Assembly (NCBI RefSeq): GCF_000241325.1
Contig: NZ_BAEI01000031.1
Span: 434,001-498,000 of the forward strand
Direction: 5' to 3'
DNA from: Gordonia polyisoprenivorans NBRC 16320 = JCM 10675
Lineage (GTDB): Bacteria; Actinomycetota; Actinomycetes; Mycobacteriales; Mycobacteriaceae
Length of the DNA: 64,000 nt
The stretch's first letter is position 1. The number at the start of each line of letters is the position of its first letter. Positions 15,750-24,587 of the stretch are shown here, one piece after another. The notes below the pieces were generated by a model. The model was not told the DNA's origin and ran no database searches. It was given only the letters and a program-made list of their open reading frames with translations. Both the position numbers and the translations under genes were made by a program.

Positions 15750-18700
15750 ACCCACCACGAGAAGCCGTGGTAGCCGGTCGTCGCATGCCAGGGTCCCGAC
15801 GCCAATCCCACCGTGGCGAGCATCATCGCGACGAAGCAGCCGACCACGACCACCCGCGACCGAGCGAACACGACCGTCGCCCCGGCCAGCACGCTGATCA
15901 GCACCGCCCACCATCCGGCAAGCAGCCACGACGCGGCCAGCCAACCGAGCGCGCCGACGCAGGCTGCGACCGTACCGCCCACCGCCGTACCGCCCACCGG
16001 CGCAACGGGAACCGGAGCCGGGGCCGGATGCGCCCGCCGTCGCCACGGAAGGAACGCTGCCGCGAAAAGCAGTGCGAGCAAGACGAATCCGACGATCAGC
16101 GACCATCGGTAGACACTGTCCCACCGGAACTTCAACGTCACCGCGCCGGATGCGCCGGCCGGCACCTGCCACCCCTGCTGCCAGCCGTCCACGACGACGG
16201 GGTCGAGTGTGCGACCGCCCAATTCGGCCACCCATCCGGGGTTGGTGCTCTCCGGCACCGACAGAATCCGGGCGATCGGCGCAGCATCGACGCGCACGCT
16301 GCGCGCAGTCGACTGCCACTGCTCGACCTTCGGACGGGTCACGGCACCGGCGGCCGTTGCACCGGGTATTGCGGTGTTGCTCAACCAGGTGGTGTCGACG
16401 GTGAACGCCTGCCCCGGATTCACCGACAACTCCTGCTCACCCGCGGGCAGACGGATCGGGGCCGACGAGCACGGGCGGGCCACCACCGGCTCACCGTCCC
16501 GCAACGCGGCGGCGGTGGTGTGTACCGACAGGCCGATCACCTGGCCCGACACCGTGATCCCGATGCCTGCATCGCAGCCGATGTCGATGGGCCTGCTCAG
16601 TGGTGGCGCGGCGGGCGGGGCGGGGGAGATCGTGATGTCGGCGATGCCGACCGGTGCGCGACTGGCGAATCCGAGACTGTTGACGTCGAGGAGGTCGGTG
16701 CGGTCGAGCATGGTGAGGGTGATGCGATCGGTGACGGCGGGCCGCAGACGGATGACGCCGTCGGCGCCGACGTGGACCCGTTGCGGACCGGTGCCGAGAT
16801 CCACCGCCACCTCGGTCGGCGCGGCCGGGTAGCCGCCGGCGGGCGCGACGATCCGCAGACTCTGCACCTCCTGCAGTGCCGGCAGGGTCAGGGTCAGCGT
16901 GGGTTTGTCACCCTTCTTGGTGGGTTCGGCTGCGGTCCATACGGTTCCGGGGTCGCCATCGACGGCGGCCTGGCTCGACCCGCGCGGATCGTTGACCGCC
17001 GACGCCCCGGTCGCCCGCACCGTCGCCGGCGTGCGCAGCAACGCGTCGAGTCCGTCCCCGGGTTTGGGTCGCAGCACCACCGCGGGCGTGACGTCGACGC
17101 CGTCGGGGACCGAGAGTGCGCGCGTCATCACCCCCGGTGTTTCGGGACTCAACCCCAGACCCGACGCGCACAGTACCCGCGCCGCGGGTGAGCCGTCGTC
17201 GGCGCCACCGGGTTGGTTCACACATGTGGAGCGCCCGGAGAGTTCTTGGGTGAGAAGCCATCCCGCCACCGGCGTGCCCGGCGCGACCCGGGGTAGGACG
17301 ACGCGGTGGCGGATGGTCAGCGGCAGCCCGGACGCCAGATCGATCACCCCGACCTCGCCGAGCGCGAACTGGTTTCCGGCGCTGCCGTCGTCGGTGGCCG
17401 AGGCGCGGATCTGCACCCACCGGGTCGGTCCGCTGGGTGCGGTGACCGTCACGGGCTTGCCGGGTTCGAGTCCGGAGGCCACCGTCGACCCGGCCTCGGT
17501 GGTCACCACGATCGACGAGATGTCCGGGCCGAGTGCCTTCGCTGTTGTCAGCCGCAGGGCGAGATCGCTTCGCGGACGATCGAACTCCAGACGTATCCAC
17601 TGCCCGACCGCCGAGGTGAGACCCGCCGACACCCATGCCGTGGCCGGGTCGCCGTCGAAGGCGGCGGCCGCGGAGTTCGCCGGTGAGGTCTGTCCGGGCT
17701 GGGTGGCATCGGACGCCGACCCCGATGTCGAGACACGCACCCCGTTCGGCTGGTTGTCGAGAAGCCACTGCCCTTCGGTGAGTGGTTGTCCGGCAACGGG
17801 ATAATCCGGAGCCGCGTTCTGCGTCCGGCGCGGATCCCCGGGCGCACGGATCGCGGAGCTGTGGTCGTCGACGCGGCCGAAATCGGTCTCGCGGTCGGCC
17901 GGGGTGTCGGTGAGGATCACCGGCGCCGACGGCAGGTCTGCGCGTTGCGCGTCGGCCTGCATCAGTGTGGGGCCGGCGGGGGGTTCTCCCAACCGTGCAC
18001 GCAGATCCGCCAGTGCGGCAATCGCTTCGGGTCCTCCGGCGACACGCGGCATCGACGCGGTATCGGTCAGTGACGGACCCGTGCCGCCCGCCGCGTCGAC
18101 CCGGTAGATCTGAATCGCGCGCATCGGTGGGCGTAAACCGTTGTCGCGCACCACACCCTTGGCGCTGGGCTGGCTCACCAGCGGACCGAACGACGCGGCG
18201 CGGGTCAGGCCGGGTGACCCGTCGAGGGCCTGCTGGGCCAGCAACGGACGCGCCGACCGCGAGGTGTCGGGGTCGAGATCGGCGCGTAACACGACGAAGC
18301 CGATCCCCTGATCGGCCAGTGTCGCAGCGAGCCCCGGTGACGCCCGCCCGTCGGCCAGATCGCGCTGGACCGAGTCGAGAGCCCGGATCGCTCCCGGCGG
18401 CGTCAGCGGGATCGCGTCACGGATGGCCCACGGGGAGTCGGCAAGGGGTTGCAGCGGCTCGTCACGCGTCAGTCCCCACAACTGATCGGCCGATGGTGCG
18501 CCCGGAACGACAAGCGCCCGTTGTTCGACGCCGTTCTGGGGGACACCGCTCTGGGATACACCCTCGTGGGCGTGCGCACCGAGCCACGACGCCGTCTGTG
18601 TCCAATAGTCCGGGATGGCGCGATACGCGCCGTCGGGGGCGAGTTGACCGGTCCACATCAGCGAGCCGGCGCCGGCCGAGGCGACGAGGACGACCAGCGC

Positions 18701-19963
18701 CGCGGCCACCGGCCGTGATCGTTGCGGATGCGCGAACGCCCGCAACCACTTTCGGGTCGGCGCCGACCCCGGCAGCGGCACGCGCGCCAACAGGTGTGCG
18801 ACACCGAGCACCAACGGCAGCCGGACGAACGGCTCGAACTTGTGGACGTTGCGCAGGAATGCGCCCGGGCCATCGAGGAAGACCCGGACCGGCTCGGCGA
18901 TCGGTGAGCCGAGCCCGCCCGCGTAACCGGTGCACATGAGCAGCAGCCCAATCGTCAGGATCGCGATCCATCGTCGCCGATACGGCATGTGCCGCATGCA
19001 CAATCCGGCCAATCCGGCGGCGGCCAGGGTGCCGGTAGCCAGAACCGCGGCGGGTTGGGTCACCAGCACGGCGCCCGCCACGCGTTCGGTGGAGACGAAC
19101 GGTGTCCACGAGCTCGTGCCGCGCAGTACCTCGGTCAGCGAGGTCCACTCGGTGGTCACCCGGGAGGATTCGATGAAATCCAGGAACGGCGGCGACACCC
19201 GCGACAGGATGAGCAGTGGCACGATCCACCACGCGCACCCCAGTGCCAGCCCGGCCGCCCAGGCAACCCCGAAGCGCCACCACCGGCGCACGTCGGTGCG
19301 TACGCACAGCAGAAACCACACGACCGCGACGCCCAATGCCGCGAGCGTGGCGACCGCGTTGACCGCTCCCATCAGCGCGACGGCCACCGCCGAGCGCATC
19401 GCGTGCCGGCACACGGGCGTGTCGTCGCGGCGATCCAGCGCACGCACCACCGGCAGCAGCACCCAGGGGGCCAGCATCATCGGCAGTGTTTCCGACGAGA
19501 TGGAGCCGATCGTCGTCAACACCCGCGGCGACAACACGAAGATCGCCCCGGCCAGCAGCCGTGAGCCCATCGATCCCACGGCCAGCGCCTCGGCGAGACG
19601 GACGAGACCGACGAAGCCGACGAACAGGAGCACCGCCCACCAGAGCCGCTGGGTCACCCACGGCGCAAGACCGATCAGCTCACCGACGGCGTAGAACGCA
19701 CCGTGCGGGAAGAAATAGCCGTAGGCCTGGTTCTGCACCTGCCCCAGCGGGGCCTGTGGCGTCCACAGGTGCGCGGCCCGCGCGAGGAAGCCGAGCGGGT
19801 TGGCGGTGAGGTCGAGCTTGGTGTCGGCGGCGGTCAGGCCGGGCGACTGCAGGAACGAGACGACCAACGCGGCCAGCGCGGCGACCGCCACACCGCGGCG
19901 GTCGAGCGTGCGCTGCGCGGCCGGGTCGCTCGAGCTCACTGCGGCCGGGTCGCTCGAGGTCAC
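15602..19963 (-). CDS. aftD: Arabinofuranosyltransferase AftD
   Basis: This very large GT-C enzyme (1453 residues; M. tuberculosis AftD about 1400) transfers arabinofuranose from decaprenyl-phosphoarabinose onto arabinogalactan and lipoarabinomannan outside the membrane. About 11 N-terminal helices (~20-440) include the first-loop acidic motif TAADTKLDLTANPLGF. Soluble carbohydrate-binding-like modules follow (~500-1280; RWVQIRASATDDG and QSLRIVAPAGG look like discoidin-type strands). The C-terminus has about four helices (~1285-1420). GTG 19963 overlaps the stop of the preceding DUF2613 gene (GTGA), as expected for translational coupling. A 24-bp duplication around the start gives a second in-frame GTG eight codons later. 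The TAG stop lies inside the convergent acyltransferase gene. Confidence 0.93.
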   Translation of the reverse strand: MTSSDPAAVSSSDPAAQRTLDRRGVAVAALAALVVSFLQSPGLTAADTKLDLTANPLGFLARAAHLWTPQAPLGQVQNQAYGYFFPHGAFYAVGELIGLAPWVTQRLWWAVLLFVGFVGLVRLAEALAVGSMGSRLLAGAIFVLSPRVLTTIGSISSETLPMMLAPWVLLPVVRALDRRDDTPVCRHAMRSAVAVALMGAVNAVATLAALGVAVVWFLLCVRTDVRRWWRFGVAWAAGLALGCAWWIVPLLILSRVSPPFLDFIESSRVTTEWTSLTEVLRGTSSWTPFVSTERVAGAVLVTQPAAVLATGTLAAAGLAGLCMRHMPYRRRWIAILTIGLLLMCTGYAGGLGSPIAEPVRVFLDGPGAFLRNVHKFEPFVRLPLVLGVAHLLARVPLPGSAPTRKWLRAFAHPQRSRPVAAALVVLVASAGAGSLMWTGQLAPDGAYRAIPDYWTQTASWLGAHAHEGVSQSGVPQNGVEQRALVVPGAPSADQLWGLTRDEPLQPLADSPWAIRDAIPLTPPGAIRALDSVQRDLADGRASPGLAATLADQGIGFVVLRADLDPDTSRSARPLLAQQALDGSPGLTRAASFGPLVSQPSAKGVVRDNGLRPPMRAIQIYRVDAAGGTGPSLTDTASMPRVAGGPEAIAALADLRARLGEPPAGPTLMQADAQRADLPSAPVILTDTPADRETDFGRVDDHSSAIRAPGDPRRTQNAAPDYPVAGQPLTEGQWLLDNQPNGVRVSTSGSASDATQPGQTSPANSAAAAFDGDPATAWVSAGLTSAVGQWIRLEFDRPRSDLALRLTTAKALGPDISSIVVTTEAGSTVASGLEPGKPVTVTAPSGPTRWVQIRASATDDGSAGNQFALGEVGVIDLASGLPLTIRHRVVLPRVAPGTPVAGWLLTQELSGRSTCVNQPGGADDGSPAARVLCASGLGLSPETPGVMTRALSVPDGVDVTPAVVLRPKPGDGLDALLRTPATVRATGASAVNDPRGSSQAAVDGDPGTVWTAAEPTKKGDKPTLTLTLPALQEVQSLRIVAPAGGYPAAPTEVAVDLGTGPQRVHVGADGVIRLRPAVTDRITLTMLDRTDLLDVNSLGFASRAPVGIADITISPAPPAAPPLSRPIDIGCDAGIGITVSGQVIGLSVHTTAAALRDGEPVVARPCSSAPIRLPAGEQELSVNPGQAFTVDTTWLSNTAIPGATAAGAVTRPKVEQWQSTARSVRVDAAPIARILSVPESTNPGWVAELGGRTLDPVVVDGWQQGWQVPAGASGAVTLKFRWDSVYRWSLIVGFVLLALLFAAAFLPWRRRAHPAPAPVPVAPVGGTAVGGTVAACVGALGWLAASWLLAGWWAVLISVLAGATVVFARSRVVVVGCFVAMMLATVGLASGPWHATTGYHGFSWWVQLPAFVAVSLLISSAMPASIRRWFSRLRSRRALSRRRNQSRAGSSMKA

Positions 19964-19964
19964 T
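19917..19964. repeat. 24-bp tandem duplication spanning the aftD start
   Basis: Units 19917-19940 and 19941-19964 are identical at 23 of 24 positions. They encode the repeated SSDPAA at the AftD N-terminus and duplicate the GTG start codon in frame. Confidence 0.8.
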
Positions 19965-20160
19965 GGCTGTCGCCGGAGCCACCCCGTGATCCGTAGTCCA
20001 CCGAGCCCTGCACGAAGCCGCTGTTCGGATTGATGTTGTTCAGGTCCGTCGACGGGCTTGTCTGCGCCGACAGGACCCCGCCGAGGAGCACCGCGCCGAG
20101 TCCGACCAGGATGCCGGCAACTCCGGCGACGGCTCCGGCGATCAGGCGGTTGTTGCGCAT
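19960..20160 (-). CDS. DUF2613 small membrane protein (Rv0236A-like)
   Basis: A 66-residue protein consisting of a single hydrophobic segment (RLIAGAVAGVAGILVGLGAVLLGGVLSA, residues ~5-32, longest unbroken part about 25) and a short extracytoplasmic tail rich in Ser, Gly and Asn. It matches the small secreted or membrane protein encoded just before aftD in mycobacteria (Rv0236A, DUF2613). Its TGA stop overlaps the aftD GTG start by four bases (GTGA), which suggests a fixed stoichiometry or assembly role with AftD. No function is known. Confidence 0.85.
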   Translation of the reverse strand: MRNNRLIAGAVAGVAGILVGLGAVLLGGVLSAQTSPSTDLNNINPNSGFVQGSVDYGSRGGSGDSQ

Positions 20161-20228
20161 GGTGGCCAAACTACCATCGGCGCCGCAGCGCTCGCGTGAG
20201 CGCGCGGGACGCCTCGCCGTGCCCGCGT

Positions 20229-20732
20229 TCAGTCGGCAACCAGCCGCGACCCGTCCAAGCGACTGAATCGGCCGAACCGCCAGGCCAGCCCGTAGAGCTC
20301 GTCGGCCGCCTCGCGTTGGCGGCGGATGACGTACCGGCCGGGAGCGATCCCGCTCGCGCCGTGCTCGGGATGCAGCAGATAGGCGACCGAGGACGCGTCG
20401 ACGACGCCGAGGCTCAAGCCGTCGCCGTCGACGAACCATCGCCGGGTCCAGGTGCACTCCCCGTCGGCGAGCAGGGTGTGCGGGTTGCCGCCGCCGGCGC
20501 CACGGAGGATCTCGATGCCTGTCGGCGGCACTGGTGTGGGCGTCGTCGGCGCCCCCGACCGCGTCTCGGCGGCGGCGACCATGCGCCACGGGACCACGAG
20601 GAGGTCACCCTGCGCCTGTAGCCCGGCGGTGACCGGGATGGTGAGTGCGGTGTCGAGGTGATCGAGGACGCCGAGACCGCTCTGCTCGGTGAGTTCGGCG
20701 AGGGTGGTGGTGGCCGATGCTGTCGAAGTCAT
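20229..20732 (-). CDS. Hypothetical protein, 167 aa
   Basis: I do not recognise this protein. ATG 20732 is chosen because GGAG precedes it by about six bases; ATG 20744 is possible. The sequence is soluble and compact, with the stretches LAELTEQSGLGVLDHLDTAL, GDLLVVPWRMVAAAE, TRRWFVDGDGLSLGVVDASS and APGRYVIRRQREAADELYGLAWRFGRFSR. There is no signal peptide or membrane helix. The gene is downstream of, and co-oriented with, the DUF6745-like gene. The gap between them holds a heptanucleotide tandem repeat that might affect expression. Confidence 0.6.
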   Translation of the reverse strand: MTSTASATTTLAELTEQSGLGVLDHLDTALTIPVTAGLQAQGDLLVVPWRMVAAAETRSGAPTTPTPVPPTGIEILRGAGGGNPHTLLADGECTWTRRWFVDGDGLSLGVVDASSVAYLLHPEHGASGIAPGRYVIRRQREAADELYGLAWRFGRFSRLDGSRLVAD

Positions 20733-20777
20733 GTGTGTCTCCATGTGTTCTGGTGCGGTGGTGTGTTCCGGTGCGGT

Positions 20778-20812
20778 GGTATGCGGTATGCGGTATGCGG
20801 TATGCGGGATGC
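20778..20812. repeat. Heptanucleotide tandem repeat (GGTATGC)x4
   Basis: Four perfect GGTATGC units at 20778-20805 are followed by one variant GGGATGC (20806-20812). The array lies between the stop of the DUF6745-like gene (20816) and the start of the 167-aa gene (20732). A second imperfect 17-bp duplication (GTGTTCYGGTGCGGTGG) sits just downstream at about 20745-20778. The unit length is not a multiple of three. Confidence 0.85.
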
Positions 20813-20815
20813 GCC

Positions 20816-22081
20816 TCACGTTCGGCGCACGAGTTGGGCGTAGTCGTCGGCGTCGAGGCCGTAGGTCCAGGCCGCGGCGGTCAGAGCGGTGGGCACCCAG
20901 CCGGGCACGTGGATGCCGTAGCGTCGGCGCCGGCCATCGCGTTCCCGGGAGCCATTGGTCACCACCAGGATTCGTTGATTGGTCCGCCATTGGCGGGGGC
21001 TGGCGTACAGCGCGAGGGTGGCCGCCTCGTTACCGGGATCGTCGGATTCGTCGATCAGTCGCATCCCGGCATCGTCGATCCATCGATCCCAGCCGATGCG
21101 TTCGATCGCGGTGCGGCGGATCTCGATGTTGCGTTCGGCGGCGATGCGTTCGGGTGTCGGATCGTCGATCACCCAGTGCGGCACGATCGTTCCGTGAACG
21201 GCATGCACAGCACAGCCGTCGGCGTAGGCGACGGCGGGACCGTCGTCGCGATGGAGGCGCCGTGTGCCGTGCGGGCTGTGCGGGATGGGTTCGGTGTCGA
21301 CGGAGATCGGCCGTTCGGCCAGGACGCAGACGTCGTCGAATGCCCACCACCATCCGGCGGAAACCGCCAGCGCCGTGGTGATCTCGAGGAGTTCGACCTC
21401 GTCCGGCGGCAGCCGCGCCAAGCCCAATCGATAGGCGACGAGCCCGAACGCGCTGCGATGCGCCTCATGCTGACCGAACCACGTGCCGACGCCGGGCATC
21501 ACCGGCAGCGTCGACTTGATGGGACGGCCGATGTTGTCGAAGAGGCTGGTGCGCAACGAGTCCCGGATGGCTGCCCGGACGACGTCGGGCACCTCGGCCC
21601 CGCCCTCGAGTGCCTCCGCCGGGCTCAGGGTCTGTGTGCGTCCGGCCTGTGCGCGTCCGGGGGTCACGCGCCGATTCGGAAAGACGGGTGACAGCCGGTC
21701 GAGACGCTTCTCGACGGCGTCACGCGAGCGTGCCAGCATCGCGGCGATCCGATTGGGGGCGTCGTCACGTCCGGGTGCGGTCGTGGTGTCGAACTTCTCG
21801 GTCTGGATACACCGCACCGCCGCGTGTGGCGATGCAATCCAGATGAATTGTGGGGGAGGGTGTTTGGTGATCCGATACAGTTCCGAGATCGCGGCTTCGG
21901 CAGTGGTGCGATCTGCTCGTCGGCAGTCGAGTCCGTGCTCGAGCCAGGCCACGCGGGTATCGGTCAGGTAGCCGGCGATCGCCGACGAATCCGAGCCGTC
22001 AGGTGGTGGCGGTGGAAAACGATTGCTGGACAGTATCGTTCGGTGGTCGACGCCGACGGGGTCGACCTGCACGGGGCTCAC
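20816..22081 (-). CDS. DUF6745-like protein
   Basis: A large soluble protein of about 421 residues. The C-terminal half carries a pattern I associate with DUF6745: WFGQHEAHRSAFGLVAYR, WWWAFDDVCVLAERP, LHRDDGPAVAYADGCAVHAVHG, VPHWVIDDPTPERI and N-x-E-x-RRTAIERIGWDRWI. No biochemical function is known for that family. The N-terminal half is Ala/Arg-rich and not recognisable. The start is uncertain: GTG 22081 is a plausible choice, while the frame extends to a TTG at 22153 without a clear ribosome-binding site. It is co-oriented with the universal stress protein gene, which ends 85 bp upstream of the GTG. Confidence 0.6.
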   Translation of the reverse strand: MSPVQVDPVGVDHRTILSSNRFPPPPPDGSDSSAIAGYLTDTRVAWLEHGLDCRRADRTTAEAAISELYRITKHPPPQFIWIASPHAAVRCIQTEKFDTTTAPGRDDAPNRIAAMLARSRDAVEKRLDRLSPVFPNRRVTPGRAQAGRTQTLSPAEALEGGAEVPDVVRAAIRDSLRTSLFDNIGRPIKSTLPVMPGVGTWFGQHEAHRSAFGLVAYRLGLARLPPDEVELLEITTALAVSAGWWWAFDDVCVLAERPISVDTEPIPHSPHGTRRLHRDDGPAVAYADGCAVHAVHGTIVPHWVIDDPTPERIAAERNIEIRRTAIERIGWDRWIDDAGMRLIDESDDPGNEAATLALYASPRQWRTNQRILVVTNGSRERDGRRRRYGIHVPGWVPTALTAAAWTYGLDADDYAQLVRRT

Positions 22082-22166
22082 GCGAAGGAGGCGGTGGCCG
22101 CCTTTCCGGTAGTCATGACCATCAAGGATGGCACCATCGGCGCGCGAGCGCAAGGCTTACGTCGGG

Positions 22167-22763
22167 TCACGGCGACACCGGAGGTTGCTTGTCGCACTTG
22201 GCCGGAACGATGAACACCGGTCGGTGGCAGTGCTTCAGCACGCGGCCGGCCACGCTGGATCGCAGTAGTGCCTTGAGTCCGGAGTCGCCGCGGGTACCCG
22301 TCACCAACAGGTCGACGTCGAGGGCATCGGCGGCGGCGACCAGCGCACCCCACACCGTCGACTCCACCTCCACCAGGGTCCCGGTCGCATCGAGGCCCGC
22401 GTCCCGCGCCATCTCGACGCCCCGCGTGTTGATCTCGGCGGCTTCCGCGCGCAGGGCGTCGTCGACGTCGAGTTCGAGGGGCGAGGTGTCGACGAAGGGC
22501 TGGATGCCGGCCGAGAGACTCGACAGCCGGGCCGGATTGAGCGTGCCCGGCTGCCAGGCCGTGACCACGTGCGCGGTCGTCGCCCGCAGGAAGTGGGCGG
22601 CGTAGGTGATGGCCCGCTCGGAGTTGGCGCCGCCGTCGAACGCGATCATCACCGACTGGGGGACCGGACCAGAAGCGGACTGGGACACCGAAGAGGACGG
22701 GGACACGGATTCAGCGGGGGCGGAGTCGATCCGCGCACCCTGCTCCCGGTGTCGAGAGTCCAT
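22167..22763 (-). CDS. Universal stress protein (UspA family)
   Basis: A 198-residue single-domain Usp. After a ~38-residue Ser-rich N-terminal extension the fold begins at VMIAFDGGANSERAITYAA. The ATP-binding motif near the C-terminus is present as LLVTGTRGDSGLKALLRSSVAGRVLKHC (G-x2-G-x9-S plus V; read in parts), so this is probably an ATP-binding Usp. Start ATG 22763 lies only 29 bp from the divergent lpqI start. It is likely involved in stress or dormancy, as for mycobacterial Usps, but the trigger is not visible. Confidence 0.85.
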   Translation of the reverse strand: MDSRHREQGARIDSAPAESVSPSSSVSQSASGPVPQSVMIAFDGGANSERAITYAAHFLRATTAHVVTAWQPGTLNPARLSSLSAGIQPFVDTSPLELDVDDALRAEAAEINTRGVEMARDAGLDATGTLVEVESTVWGALVAAADALDVDLLVTGTRGDSGLKALLRSSVAGRVLKHCHRPVFIVPAKCDKQPPVSP

Positions 22764-22792
22764 TGCCCAAGAGTACATGCAACACTCGTGCC

Positions 22793-24001
22793 ATGGGCCC
22801 AACTCGACGACGCCGTTTTCGCCAGGTTCGTGACCTGATCGCGCTGGTGGCGGTGACCAGTATCGCCGTGGTCGGCTGCGGCACCGATTCCTCCTCGTCG
22901 GCCGCGCAGACATCGTCGAGCGCGGCCTCGTCGGCGTCGACCCGCTCGTCCCCGCCGGCGTCGACGAGTGCCGCGGCGCCCATCGGCTGCGGTGTGGCGA
23001 CGCTGGCGAAGATGTCGCTGCGACAGAAGTTGGGCCAGTCGATCGTCGTCGGCGTGACCGGAACCGACGACGCGCTGTCGTTGGTCAAACGGGAGCCGGT
23101 GGGCGGCATCTTCATCGGCAGTTGGACCGACAAATCGCTCCTCACCGACCAGGGCGCCCTCGAGAAGGTCACCGCAGCCTCGTCGATCCCGCTGATGGTC
23201 AGCGTCGACCAGGAAGGCGGTCGCGTCTCCCGGTTGTCCTCGCTCGGTATCGACAGCCCGTCGGCGCGTGAGCTCGCGCGCACCAAGACACCCGAGCAGG
23301 TCCGTGCCCTCGCGGCGAGTGAGGGCAAGAAGATGCGGGCGTTGGGTATCACCGTGGACTTCGCCCCCGACGCCGACGTCAGCGACGAACCCGACGACGC
23401 GGTCATCGGTGACCGCTCGTTCTCCGACGACCCGGCCACGGTGGCCCGATACGCCCAGGCGTTCGCCGAGGGACTTCAATCCGCCGGAGTCATGCCGGTG
23501 TTCAAACACTTCCCGGGGCACGGGCACGGTTCGGGTGACTCCCACCTCGGTGTCGTGCGCACGCCGCCGCTCACGCAACTCGAGCGCAGCGACCTCGTCC
23601 CGTACAAGACGCTGCTGGCGAATCCGGGGAATGCGGCGGTGATGGTCGGGCATCTGATCGTGCCCGGACTGACCGTCGGTGACACGCCGTCGAGCCTGAG
23701 CGTCAACGCCATGCGCATGCTGCGGACCGGGCAACCGTACGGCGGTCCGGCCTTCGACGGCGTGGTCTTCTCCGACGACCTGTCCGGAATGGGCGCCATC
23801 ACCCAGCGCTACCCGCTGCCGCAGGCGGTGCAACGCTTCCTCGTCGCCGGCGGCGACATCGCCCTGTGGATCACCACCGACAAGGTGACCGCCGTCCTCA
23901 ACAGCCTCGAGTCCGCCGTCCGGTCCGGACAACTGAGCCAGTCGCGCGTCGACGAGTCGGTCGTCCGCATCCTCAAAGCCAAGGGGCAGCTACGGTGCTG
24001 A
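22793..24001 (+). CDS. lpqI: Lipoprotein beta-N-acetylglucosaminidase LpqI (GH3)
   Basis: A cell-wall recycling enzyme that removes N-acetylglucosamine from muropeptide fragments outside the membrane. The signal peptide ends in the lipobox VVGC (Cys29) and a Ser/Thr/Ala-rich linker follows. The GH3 domain shows VDQEGGRVSRL, the catalytic His dyad region KHFPGHGHGSGDSHLG (~237-252) and the nucleophile Asp in FSDDLSGMGAI (~327). Length (402) is close to M. tuberculosis LpqI (Rv0237, about 388). In M. tuberculosis it sits two genes from aftD and next to a tetR (Rv0238); here the ini locus separates it from the tetR. Start ATG 22793. Confidence 0.92.
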   Translation: MGPTRRRRFRQVRDLIALVAVTSIAVVGCGTDSSSSAAQTSSSAASSASTRSSPPASTSAAAPIGCGVATLAKMSLRQKLGQSIVVGVTGTDDALSLVKREPVGGIFIGSWTDKSLLTDQGALEKVTAASSIPLMVSVDQEGGRVSRLSSLGIDSPSARELARTKTPEQVRALAASEGKKMRALGITVDFAPDADVSDEPDDAVIGDRSFSDDPATVARYAQAFAEGLQSAGVMPVFKHFPGHGHGSGDSHLGVVRTPPLTQLERSDLVPYKTLLANPGNAAVMVGHLIVPGLTVGDTPSSLSVNAMRMLRTGQPYGGPAFDGVVFSDDLSGMGAITQRYPLPQAVQRFLVAGGDIALWITTDKVTAVLNSLESAVRSGQLSQSRVDESVVRILKAKGQLRC

Positions 24002-24032
24002 TGACCGCCGGAGGAGAGCGGGGTGAATCCGC

Positions 24033-24587
24033 ATGACTGATCCCCACCCGCCGCATCGGCCACCGCCACCACGTCCGCGCGTTGCCGTGACCCCGTTGGC
24101 GCAGCCTCCGGTCGCACGCACGCGTCGCACGCATCTGGTCGTCGGGCTCGCCGTGCTCGAGGTGGTCTTCCTGGTCGCCGCGGCGGTGGTGGTGATGATG
24201 TCGCGTGACGCGCTGACCGCTGCCCTGCGCGCCGATCTCGCGGCCGACAATCAGGGGGCCAGTGCCGCCGACATCTCCACCACGGTGTCCGTTGCGCTGC
24301 TGGTCGCCGCGGGTGTGGCGGCGCTGGCCGTCGTCGCGGCGGTCCTCGGTGTACTGCTGCTGCGCCAGGGCGGCAAAGCAGCTCGGCCCCTGCTACTCGG
24401 TTCGGCGGTCCTCGTGACGGTGCTGGCGGTCGCGTGGATCGTGACGACGAATTCGCTGCCCGCCGATACCGATACGGTTCTGCCGATGGTGTGGGTGTCG
24501 CGCTATCTGCCGTCGGCGGCGGCGCTCGCCGGAGTTCTGGCCGGTGTGCTGGCCCTCATTCCGGACGGCGGTGCGACCCTGCGTTGA
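24033..24587 (+). CDS. Four-helix membrane protein of unknown function
   Basis: A 184-residue protein with a Pro-rich cytoplasmic N-terminus (PHPPHRPPPPRPRV) and four predicted helices (about 35-57, 87-112, 118-140 and 158-178). An Ala-rich loop lies between helices 1 and 2. I do not recognise a domain. It follows lpqI by 31 bp on the same strand and is probably co-transcribed. Its last 32 bp overlap the 3' end of iniC on the other strand. Confidence 0.7.
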   Translation: MTDPHPPHRPPPPRPRVAVTPLAQPPVARTRRTHLVVGLAVLEVVFLVAAAVVVMMSRDALTAALRADLAADNQGASAADISTTVSVALLVAAGVAALAVVAAVLGVLLLRQGGKAARPLLLGSAVLVTVLAVAWIVTTNSLPADTDTVLPMVWVSRYLPSAAALAGVLAGVLALIPDGGATLR

